The position numbers were made by a program, and so were the translations under genes. Shown piece after piece: positions 24,837-33,980 of a DNA stretch of 64,000 bases. The first letter of the stretch is position 1; each line of letters opens with the position of its first letter. The notes under the pieces are model-generated. The model saw only the letters and a list, made by a program, of their open reading frames with translations, searched no databases and was not told the DNA's origin. Source of the stretch: PALSA-610 sp038239145 (GTDB lineage: Bacteria; Actinomycetota; Acidimicrobiia; IMCC26256; PALSA-610). The stretch covers positions 1 to 64,000 of the forward strand of contig JBBSFB010000008.1 in assembly GCA_038239145.1 (NCBI GenBank), in the 5' to 3' direction.

Positions 24837-26342
24837 TCATGCCGGCGGATCGTGGGCCCAGTCGCGCGACCGATCGAGGGCGCGGTGCCACACCCGTGTG
24901 CGATCCGCCCGATCGGCGCCGGCCATGGCCGGTTCGAAGGAGGCATCGGCGCTCCAACGCGCGTTCACCTCGTCCGGAGACGACCACACGTCTTCGGCGA
25001 TTCCGGCGAGGAACGCCGCGCCCAGGGCAGTTGTCTCCTGGATCGCGGCGCGCCGGACCGGTACGCCGAGTACGTCGGCCTGGAACTGGCAGAGCACGTC
25101 CATGACCGATGCCCCGCCGTCGACGCGCATCTCGTGAATGTCGTCGAGCCCACTCGCGCGCGTGATCGCGTCGACGACGTCGGCGGTCTGGAACGCCATC
25201 GCCTCCACGACGGCACGGGCGATGTGAGCGCGCGTCGTCCCGCGGGTGATGCCGACGATGGTGCCCCGCGCGTACGGGTCCCACCAGGGCGAGCCCAGGC
25301 CCGTGAACGCGGGGACGACGTATACGCCACCGGAGTCGGGGACCGATGCCGCAAGCGGGCCGGTTTCCGAGGCGTCGCCGATGAGGCCGAGCCCGTCCCG
25401 CAACCATTGGACGGCGGCGCCGGTCACGAAGATGGCGCCCTCCATGGCGTACGTGACCTCGCCGGGCGCGAGCGACCAGGCAACCGTCGTGAGCAATCCG
25501 TCGACGGGCTCGGGCAGTTCTGAGCCGAGGTTCGTGAGCACGAACGAGCCGGTGCCGTACGTGTTCTTCGTCATGCCCGGCGTCACGCACGCCTGCCCGA
25601 ACAACGCGGCCTGCTGGTCGCCGGCGATGCCGCTCACCGGGACCCGAAGCCCGGCCGCACACTCGGGATGGGTCATCCCGAACCGACCGCTCGACGGACG
25701 GACCTCGGGCAGGCACGCGCGCGGGATGTCGAAGAGCGCGGCGAGCTCGTCCGACCACGCGCCGCTCCGGATGTCGTAGAGCATCGTGCGGCTCGCGTTC
25801 GACGGATCGGTCGCGTGCAAGCCGCCGTTCGTCCCGCCGGTCAGGTTCCAAAGCAGCCAGGTGTCGACGGTGCCGAACACCAGATCGTCATCGGCGCTGA
25901 CGCCACCTTCGTGCAACAGCCACGACAGCTTCGACGCGGAGAAGTACGGGTCGAGGACCAGCCCGGTTGCGCTGCGGATCATCGGTTCGTGGCCCGCGGC
26001 GCGCAACTCGTCGCAGCGCGCCGCCGTCCGGCGGTCCTGCCAGACGATGGCGCGCGCCCGGGGCCGTCCGGTGCGGCGATCCCACACCACGACGGTCTCG
26101 CGCTGGTTCGTGATACCGACGGCGGCGATCGTGTCGCCCCGGTCGTGCATCTCCCCGGCGACCTCGGCCAGCGTCTCGACCGTGACCCGCCAGATGTCGT
26201 CGGGATCGTGCTCGATCCAACCGGGCCTGGGAAAGTGTTGGGAAAACTCGCGGTACGAGTGTGCGATCGGTGTGCCGTCGCCTCCGACTGCAACCGCCCG
26301 GACGCCGGTGGTCCCGGCGTCGATCGCGATGACGCAGCTCAC
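24837..26342 (-). CDS. glpK: Glycerol kinase
   Basis: The 501-residue FGGY kinase opens VIAIDAGTTGVRAVAVG (phosphate 1 motif), has QHFPRPGWIEHDP, GITNQRETVVVWDRRTG, a second motif VPVSGIAGDQQAALFGQ, NTYGTGSFVLTN and GLGSPWWDPYARG, and the adenosine site MRVDGGASVMDVLCQFQAD. It phosphorylates glycerol to glycerol-3-phosphate. The start is GTG 26342, which overlaps the stop of the upstream gene as GTGA; the longer frame is arginine-rich and unsupported. Confidence 0.95.
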   Translation of the reverse strand: MSCVIAIDAGTTGVRAVAVGGDGTPIAHSYREFSQHFPRPGWIEHDPDDIWRVTVETLAEVAGEMHDRGDTIAAVGITNQRETVVVWDRRTGRPRARAIVWQDRRTAARCDELRAAGHEPMIRSATGLVLDPYFSASKLSWLLHEGGVSADDDLVFGTVDTWLLWNLTGGTNGGLHATDPSNASRTMLYDIRSGAWSDELAALFDIPRACLPEVRPSSGRFGMTHPECAAGLRVPVSGIAGDQQAALFGQACVTPGMTKNTYGTGSFVLTNLGSELPEPVDGLLTTVAWSLAPGEVTYAMEGAIFVTGAAVQWLRDGLGLIGDASETGPLAASVPDSGGVYVVPAFTGLGSPWWDPYARGTIVGITRGTTRAHIARAVVEAMAFQTADVVDAITRASGLDDIHEMRVDGGASVMDVLCQFQADVLGVPVRRAAIQETTALGAAFLAGIAEDVWSSPDEVNARWSADASFEPAMAGADRADRTRVWHRALDRSRDWAHDPPA

Positions 26343-26851
26343 GGCTCGTCGGTCGCCGGCGTCTCTGTCGACGGCGTGGCCGTCGCACTCGGAACCGGGC
26401 GGGTGCGCGCGAGCAGAGCGTCGGCGAAGTCGTGCGCCTGTTCGGTCGATCGCAGCTCGAACCACAGCGGTCGGCCCTTGGGTGAAGTGAAGCGAAGCCG
26501 GGTGCCGCGCGATGCGTTCTCCTGCGACACGAAGATCTCGGCGAGCCGGGCGGCGTACACACAGCGGCGCGGTCGCCGCGAGAAGAAACCGGTGTTCAGT
26601 AGGAACAGCCAGCGCTCGGTGAGCACGCCGAAGTCGAGGGTCCGGGCCGCGAGCACACCGTGCATCCGCATCTCACGGGACACCCAGCCCCGGGCCCACG
26701 CAACGAGTGGCTCGTTCGTCTCGATACGCGACTGCAGTCGTTGGGCCACGCGATCTTCGCGAGCCGATCGAGACGCGCGCCCCGCCGGCTTTCCTGCGAG
26801 GTCGGGCGCAGGTACGGGGTCGGGTTTCGGCTCGGGGTCGGTGTGTTCCAT
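26339..26851 (-). CDS. Hypothetical protein, possible bacterial PH-like domain
   Basis: I do not recognise this 170-residue protein with certainty. A basic-charged N-terminal third is followed by TLDFGVLTERWLFLLNTGFF and VYAARLAEIFVSQ, then FTSPKGRPLWFELRSTEQAHDFADALL, a strand pattern ending in a helix that resembles a PH-like fold (inference). Its stop overlaps the glpK start by four bases, so the two are translated together. The C-terminus is Thr/Pro-rich. It is divergent from the phosphofructokinase gene. Confidence 0.6.
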   Translation of the reverse strand: MEHTDPEPKPDPVPAPDLAGKPAGRASRSAREDRVAQRLQSRIETNEPLVAWARGWVSREMRMHGVLAARTLDFGVLTERWLFLLNTGFFSRRPRRCVYAARLAEIFVSQENASRGTRLRFTSPKGRPLWFELRSTEQAHDFADALLARTRPVPSATATPSTETPATDEP

Positions 26852-26908
26852 CGAAATGACGCCCGGGACGCGGACTCGCGGCAGGATAGGTCAACCAAGG
26901 AGGCGACC

Positions 26909-27937
26909 ATGCGCATCGGAATGTTGACTGGTGGCGGCGATTGTCCGGGCCTCAATGCGGTGATCCGGGCCGTCGTCCGCAAGGGAGTGGGAGAGTACGG
27001 CCACACGATCGTGGGGTATCGCCACGGCTGGCGAGGCCCGATGGACGGCGAGTCGATGGATCTCTCACTGTGGAATGTACGCGGCCTGCTCCCCAAGGGC
27101 GGCACGATCCTCGGAACCTCGCGCACGAATCCGTACAAGACCGACGATGGGCCCCGCCGGATACTCGCGACCCTCGCCCAGGACCGCGTCGACGCGCTCA
27201 TCGCGATCGGCGGGGAGGACACGTTGGGCGTCGCGCTCCGCCTCGACGGCGACGGTGTACGTGTCGTCGGGGTGCCGAAGACGATCGACAACGACCTCGC
27301 CGGCACCGATTTCACCTTCGGCTTCCACACCGCGGTACAGATCGCGACCGACGCGATCGATCGCCTGCACACGACGGCCGAAAGTCATGATCGAGTGATG
27401 GTGGTGGAGGTGATGGGTCGCCACGCGGGGTGGATCGCGACGTACTCGGGCCTGGCTGGTGGCGCCGACATCATCTTGATCCCCGAAGAGCCCTTCGACA
27501 TCGACGCGATCTGCGATCGTCTCGCGCATCGACACCAGCGCGGCGCGAACTTCTCGATCATCGTCGCGGCCGAAGGCGCGACACCCAAGGAAGGGACGAT
27601 GGAAGTGCAACCCGGCGAGCTCGACGACTTCGGGCACGTCCGCCTCGGAGGTATCGGTCAGCGTCTCGCCGACGAGATCGAGCGCCGCACCGGTTTCGAA
27701 GCACGCATGACCGCGCTCGGCCACGTGCTGCGAGGCGGGACCCCGTGCGCGTACGACCGGGTCATCGCGACCCGCTTCGGCATCGAGGCCATCGATGCAG
27801 TTCACGAAGGAGACTTCGGAAAGATGGTCGCGCTCCACGGCACCGACGTCGTGCGCATCCCGATCGAGAAGGGAGTGGCGCATCTGAAGACCGTCGACGG
27901 CCGGCTCTTCGAGACGGCCTCCGTGTTCTTCGGGTAG
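26909..27937 (+). CDS. 6-phosphofructokinase, pyrophosphate-dependent type
   Basis: The 342-residue enzyme begins MLTGGGDCPGLNAVIRAVV. The two positions that decide the phosphate donor read Asp and Lys: GGEDT near residue 104 (Gly in ATP enzymes) and VPKTIDND near residue 124 (Gly in ATP enzymes). By the published rule this indicates PPi as donor, as in Amycolatopsis PPi-PFK. VMVVEVMGRHAGWIA and RMTALGHVLRGG complete the active site. It would run glycolysis or gluconeogenesis reversibly. AAGGAGG lies six bases before the ATG. Confidence 0.9.
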   Translation: MRIGMLTGGGDCPGLNAVIRAVVRKGVGEYGHTIVGYRHGWRGPMDGESMDLSLWNVRGLLPKGGTILGTSRTNPYKTDDGPRRILATLAQDRVDALIAIGGEDTLGVALRLDGDGVRVVGVPKTIDNDLAGTDFTFGFHTAVQIATDAIDRLHTTAESHDRVMVVEVMGRHAGWIATYSGLAGGADIILIPEEPFDIDAICDRLAHRHQRGANFSIIVAAEGATPKEGTMEVQPGELDDFGHVRLGGIGQRLADEIERRTGFEARMTALGHVLRGGTPCAYDRVIATRFGIEAIDAVHEGDFGKMVALHGTDVVRIPIEKGVAHLKTVDGRLFETASVFFG

Positions 27938-27961
27938 GCCGGTCCTTCGGGTAGGGGCGCG
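27928..27961 (+). repeat. 17-base duplication over the pfk stop codon
   Basis: CTTCGGGTAGG occurs at 27928 and again at 27945, a 17-base period. The first copy contains the TAG stop of the phosphofructokinase gene. Confidence 0.65.
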
Positions 27962-27981
27962 CCGGTAGCATCGGCGCAGTC

Positions 27982-28866
27982 ATGGGGCGCGCGCTGGACG
28001 ATCTGATCGACCTCCTCGAACTCGAACAGCTCGAGGCCAACCTGTTCCGGGGAGTGAGCCCGGACGAGGATCGCCAGCGGGTCTTCGGGGGCCAGGTCGC
28101 GGGCCAGGCGCTGGTCGCGGCGGGTCGAACCGTCGATTCCGACCGGCGGGTCCATTCGTTGCACGCGTACTTCCTGCGCCCGGGCGACCCTCGCATCCCG
28201 ATCGTCTACGACGTCGACCGCATCCGCGACGGACAGAGCTTCACGACGCGGCGCGTCGTCGCGATTCAGCACGGCCGACCGATCTTCAACCTGTCGGCCT
28301 CGTTCCACGTCGAAGAGCCCGGGCCCGAGCACCAGTATCCGCTCCCCGACGCGCCCGACCCCGACTCGCTGCCCACGATGCGCGAGCGTCTGGAACCGTT
28401 CGTCGATCGTTTTCCGGTCGACTTCGTCGAGTGGATACGCCGCGATCGCCCGATCGACACCCGATCGTCGCGGCTGCCCCGTTGGCTCGATCCCGACCCG
28501 ACCCCGCGTGAACCCGAGCAACTCGTCTGGTTCCGTGCCGACGGGCATCTTCCCGACGATCCGCTCCTCCACGCGTGCATCGTCGCTTACGCGTCCGATC
28601 TGACGTTGCTCGATACCGCGGTGATGTCGCACGCGAACTCGTGGGACGACGACCGCTTCATGATCGCGAGCCTCGATCACGCGATGTGGTTCCATCGCCC
28701 ACTGCGCGCCGACGAGTGGCTGCTGTACCACCAGAAGAGCCCGTCGGCGCAGGCGGCACGCGGTCTCGCCGAGGGCTTCATCTACCGCCGCGACGGTGCG
28801 CTGGCGGTGACCGTCATCCAAGAAGGGCTCATGCGCCCGGTGAAGGCCGACTGGGACGCCTCGTGA
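27982..28866 (+). CDS. tesB: Acyl-CoA thioesterase II (TesB)
   Basis: The 294-residue double-hotdog protein has LFRGVSPDEDRQRVFGGQVAGQAL, LHAYFLRPGDPRIPIVYDVDRIRDGQSFTTRRV in the first domain, and LDHAMWFHRPLRADEWLLY and ARGLAEGFIYRRDG in the second. This is the TesB pattern; the enzyme hydrolyses medium- and long-chain acyl-CoA. Its TGA overlaps the GTG of the following aldolase gene. Confidence 0.93.
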   Translation: MGRALDDLIDLLELEQLEANLFRGVSPDEDRQRVFGGQVAGQALVAAGRTVDSDRRVHSLHAYFLRPGDPRIPIVYDVDRIRDGQSFTTRRVVAIQHGRPIFNLSASFHVEEPGPEHQYPLPDAPDPDSLPTMRERLEPFVDRFPVDFVEWIRRDRPIDTRSSRLPRWLDPDPTPREPEQLVWFRADGHLPDDPLLHACIVAYASDLTLLDTAVMSHANSWDDDRFMIASLDHAMWFHRPLRADEWLLYHQKSPSAQAARGLAEGFIYRRDGALAVTVIQEGLMRPVKADWDAS

Positions 28867-29882
28867 CCGCGCCGACCGGCGCGATCGACCTGCGTTCCGA
28901 CACGGTGACGATGCCGACGGCGGAGATGCGGCGCGCGATGGCCGCGGCCTCGGTCGGCGACGACGTCTACGGCGAAGACCCGACGGTGAATCGCCTGCAG
29001 TCGCTCGCGGCGTCGCTACTCGGCAAAGAGGCCGCGCTCTACGTACCTTCGGGCACGATGGCGAACCAACTCGCGATCCGGGTGCTCGCCGCGTCCGGCA
29101 CCGAGGTGCTGTGTCCAGATCGCGCCCACGTGTACCGCTACGAAGCCGCGGCTGCGCCGGTGAACAGCGGCGTGCAGATGCACCCGCTGTGGGATCTTCC
29201 CGACGGTGTGCGCTTCGCGATCGAGGGGGTCGCCCATCACTTGCCGCGGCCCGCGCTCGTGGTGATCGAGAACACGTACATGGCGTTGTCGGGCGCGCCG
29301 ATCGATGCCGCGGAGATGACGACGCTATGCGCCATCGCGCGCTCCGGAGGTCTGCCGGTCCATGTCGACGGCGCGCGCATCTGGAACGCGGCGATTGCGT
29401 TGGGCGTCTCACCCCGAGAGTTGGTCGCGCCGGTCGACACGGTGATGTTCTGTCTCTCGAAGGGCCTGGGCGCGCCGGTCGGTTCGTTGTTGTGCGGCCC
29501 CGCCGACGTCATCGACCAAGCGCGCGAGTACCGGCATCGATGGGGCGGCGCGATGCGTCAAGCCGGGGTGATCGCGGCCGCGGGCGTGGTGGCGCTCGAG
29601 ACGATGGTCGAACGATTGGCCGAGGATCACGTCCGGGCCCGCCGCCTGGCCGACGCGCTCGCGAGCCGTTGGCCCGGGAGCGTCGACCCCACGACGGTCC
29701 GAACCAACATCGTCTGCGCCGACTTGCAGAAGCTGCCGGCCGAGTTCGTGGCCCGGCTTGAGCAGATCGGGGTGCGCTCGGGCACGCTCGACCCCCGTAC
29801 GTTCCGCCTCGTCACCCACAAAGACGTCGACGACCAGGCGATCGACGCCGCGATCCGCGCCTTCGATCAGCTCGCATCGTGA
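28863..29882 (+). CDS. ltaE: Low-specificity threonine aldolase
   Basis: The 339-residue fold-type I PLP enzyme starts IDLRSDTVTMPTAEMRRAM, then GDDVYGEDPTVNRLQ, ALYVPSGTMANQLAIR, VHVDGARIWNAA and the PLP-lysine site FCLSKGLGAPVGSLLCG. It cleaves threonine to glycine and acetaldehyde. GTG 28863 overlaps the tesB stop (GTGA), and its own stop overlaps the next gene the same way, so three genes form one tight operon. Confidence 0.93.
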   Translation: MTAPTGAIDLRSDTVTMPTAEMRRAMAAASVGDDVYGEDPTVNRLQSLAASLLGKEAALYVPSGTMANQLAIRVLAASGTEVLCPDRAHVYRYEAAAAPVNSGVQMHPLWDLPDGVRFAIEGVAHHLPRPALVVIENTYMALSGAPIDAAEMTTLCAIARSGGLPVHVDGARIWNAAIALGVSPRELVAPVDTVMFCLSKGLGAPVGSLLCGPADVIDQAREYRHRWGGAMRQAGVIAAAGVVALETMVERLAEDHVRARRLADALASRWPGSVDPTTVRTNIVCADLQKLPAEFVARLEQIGVRSGTLDPRTFRLVTHKDVDDQAIDAAIRAFDQLAS

Positions 29883-30592
29883 TCACCGACGAGATCCCGC
29901 AACGGGTACTGGCGGTCTACGCCCATCCCGACGATCCCGAGATCTCGGCCGGCGGGACCCTTGCCCGGTGGGCCGACGCGGGCGCCGAGGTCCACGTCGT
30001 GGTCACGACACGGGGCGACAAGGGCACGAGCGATCCCGACGCCGATCTCGACGCGTTGGCGCGACTGCGGGTCGAGGAGACCGCGGCGGCGGCCGCGGTG
30101 CTCGGCGTGGCCGCTCATCATCACCTCGACCATCCCGACGGCGAGATCGCGGACGACCGCGCGCTCCGGCTCGAGCTCGTTCGCCTGATCCGGTCGGTGC
30201 GCCCCGACGTCGTGTGCTGTCCCGATCCGACCGCAGTGTTCTTCGGTGACACGTACGTGAACCATCGCGACCATCGCGTCACTGGTTGGGCGACCCTCGA
30301 CGCGGTCGCGCCCGCGGCCGGCAATCCGCACTACTTCCCCGAGCTCTCGGCCGAGGGTCTGGGCACGCATCAGGTGCGCGCGCTCTATCTCTCGGGGACG
30401 TTCGAGGCGAACGTGTGGATCGACATCGGGTCGACGCTCGAGCGCAAGATCGAAGCCCTGTTCTGTCACGCGAGTCAGCTGATCGAGACCGGCGACTGGT
30501 TCCGCGACTTCTTGCGGGAGTCCGCGATCGACGCGGGCCGCGTCGCGGGCGTTCCCTTCGCCGAAGCCTTCCGCCGCATCGGTCTCGCCTGA
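29879..30592 (+). CDS. PIG-L/LmbE-family deacetylase
   Basis: The 237-residue protein has the zinc-binding AHPDDPEISAGGTLARW motif and the distal VNHRDHRVTG histidines of the PIG-L family (N-acetylglucosaminyl deacetylases such as MshB and Mca). The actinobacterial setting suggests a mycothiol or related role, but the exact substrate is not clear. GTG start overlaps the aldolase stop. Confidence 0.88.
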   Translation: MITDEIPQRVLAVYAHPDDPEISAGGTLARWADAGAEVHVVVTTRGDKGTSDPDADLDALARLRVEETAAAAAVLGVAAHHHLDHPDGEIADDRALRLELVRLIRSVRPDVVCCPDPTAVFFGDTYVNHRDHRVTGWATLDAVAPAAGNPHYFPELSAEGLGTHQVRALYLSGTFEANVWIDIGSTLERKIEALFCHASQLIETGDWFRDFLRESAIDAGRVAGVPFAEAFRRIGLA

Positions 30593-30628
30593 CCCGACTC
30601 CATTAGCCGAGTTCCGGACCGCCGAAGT

Positions 30629-30964
30629 TCAGATACTGGCCCGGGGGGCGTGGCCGCGCCATTCCGACTGGGCCCGCAGCACGAGGATCGCGATCGTCGC
30701 CGCCCCGATGGCGGCCAGGACCGTGCCGAGCAGCGCGGCCCCGAGCTCCTTGACCGCGCACGACGGCACATGTGCCTGGAAGCCCCGGATCTGCTGCAGC
30801 AACTGCTCGGCCCGGGTCGGTGTGTCGGGGCATGTCGTTGCGACCAGGCTGTAGCCGATCAGGCCGCCGAGCGAACCCGAGATCGCGATGGCGATGAACA
30901 TCGTCCCGAGAGCGCCCCGCCGAGGCAGGTTCGGGTGCTCGGGCGTGCTCTCGCCCGGCGTCAT
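30629..30964 (-). CDS. Small two-helix membrane protein, hypothetical
   Basis: The 111-residue product has a short charged start, a first membrane helix (GTMFIAIAISGSLGGLIGYSL), a cysteine-bearing loop (TTCPDTPTRAEQLLQQIR and HVPSCAV) of about 35 residues presumably outside, and a second helix (LGAALLGTVLAAIGAATIAIL). Two loop cysteines could form a disulfide. No family recognised. It is divergent from the NUDIX gene. Confidence 0.6.
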   Translation of the reverse strand: MTPGESTPEHPNLPRRGALGTMFIAIAISGSLGGLIGYSLVATTCPDTPTRAEQLLQQIRGFQAHVPSCAVKELGAALLGTVLAAIGAATIAILVLRAQSEWRGHAPRASI

Positions 30965-31029
30965 CTCGTCAGGCACGGATCGATCGTACCGGCGCGGCTC
31001 GGGCGCGACCGAAGCGCGAGAATGTCGCC

Positions 31030-31530
31030 GTGCACGAGTGGACAGTCGCCGGAGGCTTGCTCGAGACGCCCGCCGGCGTCCTCCTCGTCCGCAACCTGCG
31101 TCGGGGTGGTTTCGAGGACTGGAGCACGCCCGGGGGAGTGATCGACGCCGATGACGCCGACCTGCTCGCCGGGCTGACGCGCGAGGTCGAGGAGGAGACC
31201 GGTCTGCGGGTGCAGGAGTGGAGCGGCCCGCTTTACGAGGTGCGGGCGCACGCGCCCGACATGGGTTGGCGCATGCGCTGCGAAGTGCATCTCGCGGTCG
31301 CGTTCGAAGGCGATGTCGTCGTGGACGATCCCGACGGGATCGTGGTCGAAGCGGCCTTCGTCCCCGCAGCCGAGTGCGCCGAACTGCTGGCGTCGTGCGC
31401 GCCCTGGGTGCGCGAACCCCTGGCTGCGTGGTTGCTCGAGCGCTGGGCACCCGGCATCGGCGTCGATTTCAGCTACGACGTCTTCGGCACATCGCGCGAC
31501 GACCTGCGCGTCGTCCGTGCGTCCCTGTGA
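31030..31530 (+). CDS. NUDIX hydrolase
   Basis: The 166-residue protein carries a nearly complete Nudix box: PGGVIDADDADLLAGLTREVEEETGL, where the usual first glutamate is Asp but the metal-binding REVEEETG is intact. Substrates in this family are nucleoside diphosphates linked to another moiety. GTG start. It is followed by dinB through a 14-base duplication that holds both its stop and the dinB start. Confidence 0.88.
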   Translation: MHEWTVAGGLLETPAGVLLVRNLRRGGFEDWSTPGGVIDADDADLLAGLTREVEEETGLRVQEWSGPLYEVRAHAPDMGWRMRCEVHLAVAFEGDVVVDDPDGIVVEAAFVPAAECAELLASCAPWVREPLAAWLLERWAPGIGVDFSYDVFGTSRDDLRVVRASL

Positions 31531-31549
31531 CGGAATCCCTATGACGGGG
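31522..31549 (+). repeat. 14-base duplication at the NUDIX-dinB junction
   Basis: TCCCTGTGACGGAA (31522) and TCCCTATGACGGGG (31536) match at 11 of 14 bases. The first carries the NUDIX TGA inside GTGA, the second the dinB ATG inside ATGA. Confidence 0.65.
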
Positions 31550-32773
31550 ACCGCGCGTGTCGACGCGACGATTCTCCACGTCGATCTCGATGCGTTCTTC
31601 GCTGCGGTCGAACAGCTCGACGATCCCGCTTTGCGAGGCCGGCCCGTGATCGTCGGCGGCCTCGGCAATCGCGGGGTCGTCAGCACTGCGAGCTACGAGG
31701 CGCGCCGGTTCGGCGTGCGCTCCGCGATCCCGATGGCGCGCGCCCGCAAGGCCTGTCCGCAAGCGGCGTTCGTCTCGCCCCGCATGTCCCGCTACGTCGA
31801 CAAGAGCCGCGAGGTCATGGCGATCCTGGCGCAGGTCTCGCCCCTCGTCGAGCAGTTGTCGATCGACGAGGCCTTCGTCGATGTCGCCGGGGCGCGCCGG
31901 ATGCTCGGCGCTCCAGCCGCGATCGCCGCCACCATCCGGAGTCGGGTGCTGGCCGAGACCGGGTTGTGCCTATCGGTCGGCGTGGCGTCGACCAAGTTCC
32001 TGGCCAAGCTCGCCAGCGACCTGAGCAAGCCCGACGGGGTCCTCGTCGTGGAACCGGGTACGGAGCAGGCGTTCCTGGCGCCGCTCCCCGTGTCGCGGTT
32101 GTGGGGAGTCGGTCCGGCCACGCTCACCAAGTTGGAACGGATTGGTTTGCGCACGATCGGCGACGTCGCTGCGCTCGACGAGAACGTCTTGGTCGCGTCT
32201 TTGGGTTCGAGCCTCGGCCGGCACCTCCACGCGCTGGCCCACAACGACGACGACCGCGATGTCGTTTCCGAACGGGAGACGAAGTCGATCGGTGCGGAGG
32301 AGACGTTCGACGCCGACCTGCGCACCGTCGCCGCCTGCGAGCGTGAGCTCGTCCGTCTCACCGACCGGGCCTGCGCGCGGTTGCGGGGCGCCGGCCTCAG
32401 CGCCCGCACCGTGAACCTGAAGGTCCGGTTCGGCGACTTCGAGACGCGCACTCGGGCCCGGACGTCACCGGATGCCACCGACGTGAGTACCGTCTTCCTC
32501 GAGATCGCGCGGGAGTTGCTCGCCGAGTTCGACGTCGGCCGCGGCATCCGGCTCCTCGGCGTCTCCCTCTCCCAGCTCGACACGATTGCCTCGGTACAGA
32601 CCGCGTTCGATCTCACCGGCGAGACCGAGAACGAACGCGGGCAACGGACCGAACGCCGCGCCGCGGTCGAGCGTGCGGTCGATGAGGTACGCGACCGGTT
32701 CGGGTCGCGCGCCGTCGGTCCGGCCACACTGGTCGAGCGCAGTGCGGGGCCGCCCCGGCGCGCAGGAGGCTGA
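31541..32773 (+). CDS. dinB: DNA polymerase IV
   Basis: The 410-residue Y-family polymerase opens ILHVDLDAFFAAVEQLDDP and has VSTASYEARRFGVRSAIPM, the catalytic LSIDEAFVDVAG, SVGVASTKFLAKLASDLSKP and LWGVGPATLTKLERIGLRTIGD (helix-hairpin-helix). The little-finger domain follows. It performs translesion synthesis. dinB close to DUF3040 and mraZ is a common order in actinobacteria. The C-terminus lacks an obvious beta-clamp peptide (QL-D-IFD type), though GVSLSQLD may serve. Confidence 0.94.
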   Translation: MTGTARVDATILHVDLDAFFAAVEQLDDPALRGRPVIVGGLGNRGVVSTASYEARRFGVRSAIPMARARKACPQAAFVSPRMSRYVDKSREVMAILAQVSPLVEQLSIDEAFVDVAGARRMLGAPAAIAATIRSRVLAETGLCLSVGVASTKFLAKLASDLSKPDGVLVVEPGTEQAFLAPLPVSRLWGVGPATLTKLERIGLRTIGDVAALDENVLVASLGSSLGRHLHALAHNDDDRDVVSERETKSIGAEETFDADLRTVAACERELVRLTDRACARLRGAGLSARTVNLKVRFGDFETRTRARTSPDATDVSTVFLEIARELLAEFDVGRGIRLLGVSLSQLDTIASVQTAFDLTGETENERGQRTERRAAVERAVDEVRDRFGSRAVGPATLVERSAGPPRRAGG

Positions 32774-32777
32774 GGAG

Positions 32778-33911
32778 ATGACACGGGTCGGGCTCGTGGG
32801 GTGTGGGCACATCGGCACCGTGCACGCGGTCGCGCTGCAACAACTCGCCGATGCCGAACTCGTCGACGCCCGTCTGACCGCCACGTTCGACGATGACCCC
32901 GAGAAGGCGGCCAAGGTCGCCCGCCGCCACGGGGGCGAGCCCTGTGCCACGCTCGACGGGCTCCTCGACAGTGTCGACGCCGTGTGGATATGCACGTGGA
33001 CGGCCGCGCACCTTGCCGCGGTCGAAGCCGCCGCGGCGCGGGGCCTCCCCATCTTCTGCGAGAAGCCGTTGGCGCCCGATCTTGCGGCCGCGGAGCGGGT
33101 CGCGGCGGCGTTGGCCCGGGTTCCACATCAGGTGGGCCTCGTGCTCAGGTGGGCGCCGGTGTTTCGCAATCTCGTGGCGGCGGTCGCGTCGGGTGAGCAC
33201 GGTCGCGTGCTCGCGGCGGTGATGCGCGACGACCAGTACTTCCCGGTGCAGGGTCTGTACGGCTCGACTTGGCGCGGCGACGTCGCCCACGCCGGCGGCG
33301 GCACGGTCATCGAGCATTCCATCCACGACATCGATGTCGTGCGTTGGACGCTCGGCGACCCGGTGGAGGTCTCGGCCCGCACTGCGTCGCGGTTCGGGTA
33401 TCCGGGTATCGAGGACACCGCGGCTGCCATGTTCACCTACGCCGACGGATCGGTGGCGCAGCTCACGAGCATCTGGCACCAGGTGCTGACACGGGAATCG
33501 AGTCGCCGACTCGAGGTGTTCTGCGAGAAAGCCATGCTCTGGACCGACGACGACTACCTGGGACCGCTGCACGTGCAGACCGACGCGGGCGAGCGGATCA
33601 TCATGTCGGAGCCACCCGTTTGGAGCGCCCGGTTCACGCTGCCCGAGGTGTACGCCAAGGCCCTGGCCCAGTACGCGGAGCCGACCAAGGCGTTCCTCGA
33701 CTCGCTCGCCGCCCTCGACCCGCTGGGGGACCCGGGCTCGTCCGGGGCCGATCCGTCACTGATCGGTCATCCCCGGGCCGACGATGCGTTGGCCGCACAC
33801 CGCCTCGTCGACCTCGTCTACCGGTCGGCCGCGGCCGGTGGTGCGCCCATGTCGGCGGACGCCACCGAGAGTGCATTGGGTGGCAATTCGTCCGGTCCGG
33901 AGGCCGGCTGA
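32778..33911 (+). CDS. Gfo/Idh/MocA-family oxidoreductase
   Basis: The 377-residue protein starts RVGLVGCGHIGTVHAVAL, a Rossmann GxGxxG, then AVWICTWTAAHLAAVEAA and the family motif GLPIFCEKPLAPD with catalytic lysine, and GGGTVIEHSIHDIDVVRWTLGD for the second catalytic region. Members oxidise or epimerise sugars and inositols with NAD(P). GAGGAG runs straight into the ATG, giving a tight ribosome-binding site. Four bases separate it from dinB. Confidence 0.9.
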   Translation: MTRVGLVGCGHIGTVHAVALQQLADAELVDARLTATFDDDPEKAAKVARRHGGEPCATLDGLLDSVDAVWICTWTAAHLAAVEAAAARGLPIFCEKPLAPDLAAAERVAAALARVPHQVGLVLRWAPVFRNLVAAVASGEHGRVLAAVMRDDQYFPVQGLYGSTWRGDVAHAGGGTVIEHSIHDIDVVRWTLGDPVEVSARTASRFGYPGIEDTAAAMFTYADGSVAQLTSIWHQVLTRESSRRLEVFCEKAMLWTDDDYLGPLHVQTDAGERIIMSEPPVWSARFTLPEVYAKALAQYAEPTKAFLDSLAALDPLGDPGSSGADPSLIGHPRADDALAAHRLVDLVYRSAAAGGAPMSADATESALGGNSSGPEAG

Positions 33912-33980
33912 CCATGGTCGGGAGCCGCTCGGAGCCGTCCGCGCGTTGTTGGCCCCTGCCGGCTGCGCGAGAATAACGGC

